Assembly: GCF_025370935.1 (NCBI RefSeq)
Contig: NC_133478.1
Coordinates: forward strand, 1,810,521 to 1,874,520
Length of the DNA stretch: 64,000 nt
Direction of reading: 5' to 3'
From: Choristoneura fumiferana
Lineage: Eukaryota; Arthropoda; Insecta; Lepidoptera; Tortricidae
Shown: piece after piece, positions 55,917 to 64,000 of the stretch
Layout: each line of letters begins with the position of its first letter
How positions within the stretch are numbered: the first letter of the stretch is position 1
Position numbers and translations under genes: made by a program
Notes under the pieces: generated by a model
Told to the model about the DNA's origin: nothing
The model's database searches: none
Seen by the model: the letters and a program-made list of their open reading frames with translations, nothing else

Positions 55917-55990
55917 GGTTAGGGGCGTAGTGTAATTGGTAGCATACTCGGCGCGTATAGCCAAGACACGCGGGTTTAAATCATGTACGG
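55917..55990 (+). other. tRNA-like sequence, degenerate
   Basis: An A-box-like TAGTGTAATTGGTAGCATAC and a B-box-like GCGGGTTTAAATCATG lie about 40 nt apart, with weakly pairing ends (GGGGCG / CACCC). The B box deviates from the consensus and the stems do not fold cleanly. It is a tRNA pseudogene or SINE head rather than a working tRNA gene. Confidence 0.4.
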
Positions 55991-56107
55991 TGCACCCGAA
56001 AACTGTTTTAATTAAAAAGCTTATATTTCGTTGAGCAAACATTCTACTAATAAATAAGTTTTTATTAAAAACTTAACTTTTAGCACGAGTTTTTTGCTGG
56101 CTGTACA

Positions 56108-56569
56108 TTTTAGGGTTCCGTAGTCAACTAGGAATCCTTAGTGTTTCGCCATGTCTGTCTGTCTCTGTCTGTCCGCGCCGCAGCTCAGAGACCGTTAGTA
56201 TTAGAAAGCTGTAATTTGGCATGAATAGACATATCAGTCACGCCGACAGTGGTAAAATAAAATAAAAAATTTAGGGTAGGTACCTCCCATACTCGTAAAC
56301 TGGGGATGATTTTTTTTTTCACTTCCACCCTTTATTGTGGGGTATCGTTGGATAAGCATTCGAAAATGAATAAGGGTTTACCGCAAAATATGAAAAAACT
56401 CACGGAAGTTAAGCTTAATAAACACTTTCTAGGATAATTATTTTCAATTTTATCAGTCGAGCTGTTTTTAAGTTTTTGTAAAAACATATTTCCAAGGCAA
56501 AGTTAAGTTAAGGCAAGGTCGGGAACTACGGAGCCCTACACTGAGCATGACCGAACATGCTCACCGGTT
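56108..56569 (+). repeat. 'ACGGAACCC' dispersed repeat, diverged
   Basis: TTTAGGGTTCCGTAGTCAAC, GTATTAGAAAGCTGTAATTT, TGGGGTATCGTTGGATAAGC, GACCGAACATGCTCACCGGT. Confidence 0.65.
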
Positions 56570-56844
56570 TTGTTGACTGCAGTTGCCATGTGTTCCATAT
56601 CAATACCAAATTTCAACTCAATCTGACCACTGGAAGTGGATTAAAATTTGCTAGATTTGAAGCAAACAAACAAAATATATATAACATTTACGAGGTCAAC
56701 GTTAAATAAACGTTTGTAAAATGATAAAGAAAATGTGTAAATGCACCATCGATTTAAAGGAAGTGAAGTTTAGGCTCTTAAATAAAAAAAAATGACGAAG
56801 AGTACGATCGATATGATGTAAAGCTTCAATTTCTTTTTCCGCAG

Positions 56845-57097
56845 ATACATAGCAGTTACACAGCCAATCAAGTACGCGAAGCACAAAAGCAATGCCCGCG
56901 TGTGGAGCATGATCTGCCTGGCCTGGCTCGTCTCAAGCGGCATCGGCTGCCCCGTGGTCCTGGGCCTCAACTACTCCCCCGACCGCCGCCCCGACCAGTG
57001 TCTCTTCAACAACACTGACTACGTCATCTACTCGTCATTGGGTTCTTTCTACCTGCCCTGTGTCATCATGATGTTCCTGTATTACAACATATTCAAA
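56845..57097 (+). CDS. Dop2R: Dop2R exon: TM4, loop 2 and TM5
   Basis: The exon is 253 bases. The first base completes the DRY Arg, then 84 codons start YIAVTQPIKYAKHK, the classic D2-like intracellular loop 2. TM4 follows (W in CLAWLVSSGIGCPVVLGL), then extracellular loop 2 with the disulfide Cys in DQCLFNNTDYV. TM5 contains IYSSLGSFYLP, with the Ser residues that contact the catechol hydroxyls and the TM5 Pro. It ends YYNIFK in phase 0 at donor GTAAGC (57098). The next exon should start in phase 0 with A-I-R-x-R-A-K-K, and 2502 does exactly that. A dispersed repeat starts about 50 nt after the donor. No loop-3 exon is visible between here and 64000. Confidence 0.96.
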
Positions 57098-57148
57098 GTA
57101 AGCCTTCTTCTTAAGTTTCCTTCTTTACCCTTCGTGTTGTTTTTTTTT

Positions 57149-57427
57149 TAGGGTTGCGTACCCAAACGGAAACCCTATTAGGTACTAAGACTTCGCTGTC
57201 CGTACGTCCCTCCGTCCATCTGTTACCAGGCTGTATCTCATGAACCGTGATAGTTAGACAGTTGAAATTTTCATCGATTATGTATAACTGTGGCCGCTAT
57301 GACAACAAATACTAAAAACAGGATAAAATAAATATTTAAGGGGGGCTCCCATACAACAAACGTGTATTTTTTGCAGTTTTTTGCTAATGTCCTTCGTGCG
57401 CGAGGCCGGCTCGGACTTGGCCGGTTT
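57149..57427 (+). repeat. 'CCGGCCAAGTGCGCG' dispersed repeat
   Basis: TTTAGGGTTGCGTACCCAAA to CGGCTCGGACTTGGCCGGTT, about 50 nt after the TM5 exon donor. The reverse orientation copy is at 39146-39580. Confidence 0.75.
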
Positions 57428-57429
57428 CT

Positions 57430-57495
57430 TCACTTAATAATATTGTTGTGTCTTGTGTTGTTAATAAATGTATTTTCTTTATTTCTTTTCTTATA
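57430..57495 (+). mobile_element. LINE 3' tail with TTTC-rich end
   Basis: GTGTTGTTAATAAATGTATT followed by TTCTTTATTTCTTTTC. Confidence 0.45.
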
Positions 57496-57989
57496 GCTCA
57501 CTATTATAGAACCTTGCGATATTTAAACGCGCCTAATCCACGCGTAAGACACCGTGTTGTTCTTACGTAATATTAATTACTATGTACCCGTGTTAGTATG
57601 GATCAAACCTTGGAAGACAAAACCCACTTCTAATTGCTGGATTAACTTGAAATATCAAATTCATAGATACGTAAGTATTATTCAGTATAAAAAGTAACAA
57701 TTTGAGATACAATTTACACCGCAGAATATTTTACTACACTCCAAATTATATGCTGTACAATCAGTTCCGGAAAAATGTTTCTGCTGTTTGATAAAGTGTA
57801 TCCATGAATGAAATTTCCTTCGATCGGGAAAAATATTTGCAACGAGTATTTGAAAACAGGGCAAGCTGTCACAATATTTTACACAGTCTGAAATGGGAGA
57901 AGCGAAACATTTTATCACGTATTGTTATATAAGTTCAATTAAAATAAGTTTTTGTTAAAAAATCATTTTTAGTACAAGGTTTTTTTGCT

Positions 57990-58225
57990 GACTGTACTTT
58001 TTGTTAACTGTACTTGTATTGTCATCCGAACTATATTTGCAAACCAAATTTCAAGTCGATGCCATTAACCGTTTAAGAGTTTAGTCCTGTGGAGACGATC
58101 CTGGCCGGACTACTAATTTACATAAGTATACTAAATTTAAAGTCAATCCATCCAACTACTGGAAGTTGGTCGAATTCAACTTGCAAGATTTGATTACAGA
58201 CAGACAGACAACGGGACAGGGACAG
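57990..58225 (+). repeat. 'CGATGCCATTAACCGTTG' dispersed repeat
   Basis: TTTTGTTAACTGTACTTGTA, AAGTCGATGCCATTAACCGT, GAGACGATCCTGGCCGGACT. Confidence 0.7.
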
Positions 58226-58259
58226 GTGAAACTGGATAAAAGCTTGTAAAATAGAAAAT

Positions 58260-59165
58260 ATCTTCAAAAGTAATGCTTTTCCGATGCGGCGCTTGTTTTA
58301 GGAGGATCAAATCCAATTTTCGTATCGTGCCATACGCTCACGCAAATTTAATCCTGGTTAAGTTGTTTTAGCGAGAAAGAGAAACAAAACACCAACTGCC
58401 GCAGTTATAATAAAGTTAAATAAAGAGTAAGTATAGAACTCATTTGTTTCAGTTCCATGGAGAATGGAAATTATTTACCGTCTGAAAGTCACCTTTATGT
58501 TAATCCTGAGAATGAACTATCTACGCACTAAATCTCACCTAAATTATAGTCCGGTTCAATAGGTTCGAGGTTGTATCCTATTTAAATAATGTTTACACAA
58601 AGAGCTTTATCGACTGAATATCTACTAAACATCTAGATTTTATAAGGTTGGGGTTGACATTTGGTGATGTTGATTATGCTTTAGCCCGAAGGGGTGGGGG
58701 GAGGGTGTTCCACGGGACTTTAAATTATGTTAAGCATAAGTTTACTTGTTGATCTGTCGTATAGGCCAGAACACTAGAAAATGCTTAAATCTCAAACTAC
58801 GAGTAACTACAGATTTTTTTCTATTGATGTTAGGACCACTCTTACTACCAGAACGAAGGTGGGTTGTGTTTTTCGCATGTATGAATATTTGTTAGTAGGT
58901 ATGTAGGTATCTAACCTTCATACTTATGTATGTTTGTGTATTTCGTTGATCTTCTCGGTAGCCTAAGTGGCTGGACGGTTTTCAACAATATGAATCGTCC
59001 GAACTCTCGGGAGTGACAGGGTACATCTAGGGTACACTTTGGGTACTTCTAAATGGCGTCGACACTAAAATTGGGGAAATACTAAAATTGGAAGTGTCTG
59101 ATAATTAAAGTTACGGAGATAGAGTCGCTTATAAACGTGAAATAAATTCCTTTTATTCCGTATTT
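58260..59165. other. No feature recognised
   Basis: Mixed composition, no exon-like frame. Confidence 0.4.
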
Positions 59166-59179
59166 ATATTGTTACTTTC

Positions 59180-59545
59180 AGTCTTATTATTAAGCCACTC
59201 AGAGAGGGCTATGCTCGGGGTTTCTCTGCGGAATAGAATTAGAAATGATGATATCCGCAGTAGAACTAAGGTTACCGACATAGCCCGAAGAATTGTGAAA
59301 ATGAAGTGGCAATGGGCGGGGCACATTACTCGCAGGACTGATGGCCGATGGGGTCGGAAGGTTCTCGAATGGCGTCCGCGGAGACGAGCTGTCGGTAGAC
59401 CTCCAACAAGATGGAGCGGCTACCTAGTTAAGATCGCAGGATCACGGTGGATGAGGAAAGCACAAGATCGGCCTGAGTGGAGAGCCTTGGGGGAGGCCTA
59501 TGTCCAGCAGTGGGCGTCTTTCGGCTGACATGATGATGAGATTAG
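59180..59545 (+). pseudogene. C-terminal fragment of a LINE endonuclease/reverse transcriptase ORF
   Basis: An open frame (in frame to TGA after ASFG at 59526-59528) reads ERAMLGVSLRNRIRNDDIRS, KWQWAGHITRRTDGRWGRKV, AVGRPPTRWSGYLVKIAGSR and EAYVQQWASFG, followed by GATGATGA. This is the standard C-terminus of a lepidopteran LINE ORF2 that is seen decayed at 14655, 29370 and 32300. The catalytic reverse transcriptase lies upstream in a full element and is missing here, so this is a 5'-truncated, inactive copy, though a young one by its open frame. Confidence 0.85.
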
Positions 59546-59789
59546 AAGGCAGTGGTACTGATGGAACCAAAATGAATCCTAAGTTAATAATCCTTAGTTG
59601 TGTTTCTGTCAATTGATCGTCACCGGTTTTAAACTTATTTTAAATATGTTTAAATTCTATATTCAGATCCCTTTCTGTCCCGCATTGTTGATAAGTTTTT
59701 TAGGTTAAGTTTAGATTTAGTAACCCTTAAGGTTAAGGTTCTGGCAGAATATCAGCGTTGCGAAGCAATTTGTGACATCGTGCTGAGCC

Positions 59790-59895
59790 AGATTCACTTT
59801 TTGTGTCCATTTTGCTCTTTCCGCTTTTGCTTTGTTTGTTTTTGGTATGTCTTAATGTGACCAAATAAATTACATTTTCTTTCTTTCTTTCTTCT
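59790..59895 (+). mobile_element. LINE 3' tail with (TTTC)n
   Basis: TTTTTGTGTCCATTTTGCTC, GTGACCAAATAAATTACATT, then TTTCTTTCTTTCTTTC. Confidence 0.55.
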
Positions 59896-59899
59896 TTGT

Positions 59900-62830
59900 T
59901 TGAGTTAATTTTAGAACCTCTTGTTTCCGTCGTTCTTCGCTCGAACACTTTAGATATGAATATTCCATCTCAATATACTGTAATACGTTAAGTATTTTTC
60001 CGCTCGACTTCCGAGCTCCAATTTAATACCTCAAACATTAACCTGCCTCTCGCACCTGAACCGGACGGGCTCCCTCGTCATGTGAGCATCGCAGGATAGC
60101 TGGTTGTAGTAGCGCTACTTTATTTACACACATGAGCTTAATATAAAGGATTGTAATTAAAACGGCCAGAGTCGGTCAAGAAGGAAAGCAAAGGGTCAAC
60201 AAAAACAAAGACTGACCCAATGTTAGAGCTGTCTTAATTAAGTAGCAACACTACTCTCGCATGCCCTCTTGCTTCGACACTCAAACACGGCGTGTGTCGT
60301 TCTTTGTAAATAAATTGTTTTTTTATTTAATAAATACGTAAAAACAGCAATGAATATTGGAATCAAAGTTGAGCAAGTTTAGGCCAAAAAACTGGTTTTC
60401 TGGCCATAACTTTTGTGTTAATTAGTGTCAAATAAAAACCCTCGACCAGTTTTTAGACACGTCGAAGACGAACCCAAATATGTAGATTTCGTATATGTTA
60501 GATCTTTCACGTCAATAGAGATACGAAATAAATAAATGTTTTTTTTTTCAAAATCCGGTAGACAAAAATGGAGATAAAAGATTGGAGAACCGATAGCGAT
60601 AGATAGATATAACTTATAATTCTATCTGTAGTGCAAAAGTAGGAGATACGATTCAAAATTTGTCAAAAATCGATAAAAACCTCGGATAGCCCGTTAACGG
60701 AAGAAAGTATGTTCCTCTCCAAACTTTCCAGCAAATGGCTATAGTAAGACTCTGGGTAGATACGAAACTCCTCCAATCATCTCCCCGATAAGCTCCAGGG
60801 AGTTGGGGATGTGCGGCCGGGTTCTTAGCTATTGAGAGTCACTATCTGGGTCTTCCCTTCCCATTCGTCCATAATTGGTGTTCCCCGACTTCACGCCCCC
60901 ATCTATATCTATACTTCTATATCTATACTAATATTATAAAGAGGAAAGATTTGAATTTTTGGATGTTTGTTACGAATAAACTCAAAAACTACTGGATCGA
61001 TTTCAACATTTTTTTAAGCATTAGAATGCTACATTATTCCAAAGTGCCATAGGCTATATTTATTACCAGAAAAAGTTAGGGATCAGTATGAAAACTTCAA
61101 TAATGTAACCCAAGGTGTAAAAAATAGCCATAAAATGTCTTTCATCGCATGCGCTGCGGAAACTATAAACAAAAAAAATATTCTACGATATTAAAGAATA
61201 CATGTATCAATATCTACAAAAAACTTCGCGGTACCATAAGTGCAACTATTGTAGTTATGTCACTATAAACTACTTTTTTACATTTCAAAAGTTGATAGAA
61301 ATGCCGACTAAAATCAGACCTAATGTCTAATGTTGTATAGATAATGGTACGGAACCCTTCGTGCGCGAAACCAACTGGCACTTGTCCGGCTTTTTTGAAA
61401 ATGTTGCCCGTGCAAACTACGGGCTACCGGCATAGAGACCTTTTTACCCTACTGTCTAAAGGAGGGTTATCTAGAAAATTACACCCGTTCGCTAGTCACC
61501 TATAAAGCACTTTAGATACAATTTAATTAAGCTATAAACAAGTAAACAAAACTAAGGAACTACTATACCTGGCCCTTAAGGCGACTCGTCCCCAAAAAAA
61601 AAACACTATTTGATAACACTTATCAACTCTCCGCTAACTTCTAAACTTTACATTTGTTTCTACGACAATGTCTTCAAACAAAAGACTCGCCATCCGTGCA
61701 ACGAGGGTTTCCGTGACACTCGCGAGGTCTGTATAACAACTTTGAAATTTGCGTCACGTTTGTGATTGGTTGACTAACTAAATGAGCCAATCGCAAGCAA
61801 GACTGTAAAGTCAAACGGAGCTCTCGATACCAACGCCATCTAGCCGCCATTTCGCCTATAAAGAAACTCTCATTGCGCTACTGCTTATTATCACAACTGC
61901 GCCACTGTTGTGTTTCTAGGCACGTATTAACCGACACTTCCATACCCCTTTTGGCTTATGAAGGCTAGGCCACCTTATCACCATAGGTAGAAGACCTAAA
62001 TTGCGCTGGCATAATCGCTTATCAAACAGAATTGGCGCGTCAGCAAGACATGCATTTGTGGTTACGTGAGATGAAAACCGTCATCAGCCATTATTCCCAC
62101 GTTAACTTCAACTATACTAAATAGAGAAGGTGATTCGTCTTCATTGCTATTCTTGGTTTCGCCCGCAGCTTCACTTGGGTTAGAAGAGGGAGCGAGCGTA
62201 ACGCTCTCTTAGGCTATTGTTATTATTAGCCTATTATTATTAGTATGCTTATAAACATAATAATATTTATTTATTATTTATATTTATCTTCCACCCTAAA
62301 GTTGACAAACGTTTGCATGTCATAAAACAATAATGCCAATAGACTTGTGTGTCAACTGGATATATTTCGTCTTTAGTGACATTTTCATTTGATAGGAACT
62401 TGTTTAAAAATTGATAGATCACTTATTTGGCTGATGGTACATTATAATTAATTACCAACAATCTGCCCATTGCGGACGTACAATAAACGAGTATATGTTT
62501 ATTTTATATACATACATATGTACAACATAGAAAATAAATTTGTATACTTACTTATAAATAAATAAGATGGAATAATTTAAAATGACATAATTTTTGATAT
62601 TTTTTTGATATTATGATATATTTTGTTGTTGAAAAAAAGCCGTGGTAGCCTATACTCAACGCCGTATATAGATGGATTCCAAAAAAACTACTCATGTGTT
62701 GCCAATAAAATGAGAAAGTTTTGCATCGGTAAGTTTTAACTTTTCTAAATAATGTCCATAAGTAATTTATTTATATATAATTCTAAAGCTAAAATTAATT
62801 GCAACTATGCATAAATAAATACTTTAATGC
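59900..62830. other. No gene recognised; scattered repeats
   Basis: 60920-61080 holds a common repeat start (ATACTAATATTATAAAGAGG, CTACTGGATCGATTTCAAC). 61340-61400 holds a fragment of the 'CCGGCCAAGTGCGCG' repeat reversed (TACGGAACCCTTCGTGCGCG). The rest is AT-rich. Confidence 0.45.
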
Positions 62831-62840
62831 TTTAATGTAT

Positions 62841-63114
62841 GACGACCAGTTTGGCCTAGTGGTTAGAGAACCTGACTACAAAGCTTGAGGTCCCGGTTCG
62901 ATTCTCGTGTCGGGGCAGATATTTGTATGAAAAATACGAATATTTGCTCTCGGGTCTTGGGTGTTTAATATTTATTTTTAAGTATGTATCTATCTATATA
63001 ATTATATTTATCCATTGCTTAGTACCCATAACACAAGCTTTGCTAAGCTTACTTTGGGACTAGGTCAATTGGTGTGAATTGTCCCATGATATTTATTATT
63101 TATTTATTTATTTA
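62841..63114 (+). mobile_element. tRNA-derived SINE, family A
   Basis: GACGACCAGTTTGGCCTAGT, a damaged B box (CCCGGTTCGATTCTCG), TCTCGGGTCTTGGGTGTTTA, and an end in TGATATTTATTATTTATT. Confidence 0.88.
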
Positions 63115-63335
63115 ATGTAAATATTAAACTGAATAATATGAAACTGTTTTGTAGAAGAAAAGTTTATATTACAGTGGTAATACTTGTCTTTAGTTTAAAA
63201 CAACATTTGGATACTATTAATCTCATAATTTGCGTATATACTCGTAGGTACTATTAAAAATATTTTTGATATGCACATAAAAATATGGAAAACTATGGTA
63301 AACATGGCGGCCCCAGGGCCACCATGACATCTCCA

Positions 63336-63764
63336 ATGAGGGCTATCGCGTATGAATTCGCCGCTAGAGGCGCTAGTGTAGCATGAGGTCTCCGAAATGT
63401 CAAATTCAAATCTCATAGTTTTTGGGTGAGCTACGCGGGTTTATTTCTAATTACAATAATTTTGTAAATATTTTGCAATATCTGAAATTAATTATGGCAA
63501 TTATGCGTTACGGGGCAATAAATGTCTGTGTTTTGAGATAGTTTTGTGTTTCGGAAACTTTTGTCCTCCTTTTTTTTCCGAACAAAACGGGGACTATGCA
63601 ACACTGTGGTTGCTCGATATTTTATGGTACGGTTTTAAGGTGTATTAAATATGATTTTAATCTAAATTTTGTTTCACGCCCGTAATAACAGACTTTGAAA
63701 GCCATACTGAAAAACCTCACGCAACAGTGCGCCATCTAGTGAGACAAAAAACGATAGCCCTCAT
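63336..63764 (+). mobile_element. MITE of about 0.43 kb with ATGAGGGCTATCG termini
   Basis: A copy of the 4197-4609 element in the opposite orientation, complete at both ends (ATGAGGGCTATCG ... CGATAGCCCTCAT). The two copies are clearly alignable with scattered substitutions and small indels. Confidence 0.87.
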
Positions 63765-63846
63765 TGTCACTTCATTCGGCATCTGGGGGGCTACCACAAA
63801 GTTTGTATTGTATTGTCCCCCTGATTCTCGTATTAAATAACTTATT

Positions 63847-63962
63847 CTCCGTTTAATTTAAGGTTTGAATTAACGGTCAAATTGTAACACCTTTTCTCGA
63901 TATTTCGAACACAAATGGACTAAAAATACCTACATGTACATTTATTACCGTTATTTATTATG
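63847..63962 (+). repeat. Paralogue of the Dop2R 3'-flank segment, without the MITE
   Basis: CTCCGTTTAATTTAAGGTTT, ACACAAATGGACTAAAAATA and CCTACATGTACATTTATTAC match 13461-13473 plus 13621-13715, with the MITE of 13474-13620 absent. Confidence 0.75.
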
Positions 63963-64000
63963 TTTTTATTACAGAAAATCTCATAATTTAAAATAGTTCC

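Overview
The window is nuclear DNA of a moth or butterfly. It is AT-rich, nearly gene-free and packed with decayed transposons. The assignment to Lepidoptera rests on dispersed repeat types that I know from moth and butterfly genomes: the 'TTTACCCGCGGCTTCGCACG' repeat, the 'CCGGCCAAG' / 'ACGGAACCC' repeats, and tRNA-derived SINEs ending in (GATGAT)n.

One cellular gene is recognisable: a D2-like dopamine receptor (Dop2R family, class A GPCR). Six coding exons lie on the + strand. Four of them, at 2502-2689, 8148-8318, 12589-12767 and 13030-13244, encode intracellular loop 3, TM6, TM7 and the short tail with the stop codon. Two more, at 51858-51967 and 56845-57097, encode TM3 and TM4-TM5. The 3' half of the receptor therefore lies upstream of its middle part on the same strand, with a 100-N gap (24436-24535) between them. 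The donor after TM5 (57097) and the acceptor of the loop-3 exon (2502) match in phase and would join within a conserved D2-like stretch. The simplest reading is that the two sequence blocks flanking the gap are in the wrong order. A second tandem receptor gene, cut by the window edges, is the main alternative. TM1-TM2 and the N-terminus are not visible anywhere in the window.

The rest is intron or flanking DNA. From 1 to 24435 it holds SINEs, LINE 3' fragments, several foldback/MITE elements (including a perfect 125-bp inverted repeat at 13798-14054 just after the receptor stop) and a decayed reverse-transcriptase-family gene at 22540-23690. From 24536 to 51857 there is a long quiet AT-rich stretch, a 5'-truncated LINE with an interrupted reverse transcriptase (29605-31207), nested SINE/LINE insertions near 32.3-32.8 kb, a ten-unit minisatellite (45641-46246) and a large foldback element with a tRNA-like sequence in each arm (48397-48909). 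From 51968 to 64000 there is a cluster of AACCGGTT palindromes in the receptor intron, a LINE C-terminal fragment (59180-59528), a SINE and a second copy of a 0.4-kb MITE.

No rRNA gene, CRISPR array or bacterial-type operon is visible. No tRNA-like sequence here looks like a functional single-copy tRNA gene. The most valuable points are the receptor exon order, the frame-neutral loop-3 exon with a hairpin just upstream, and the large foldback elements.
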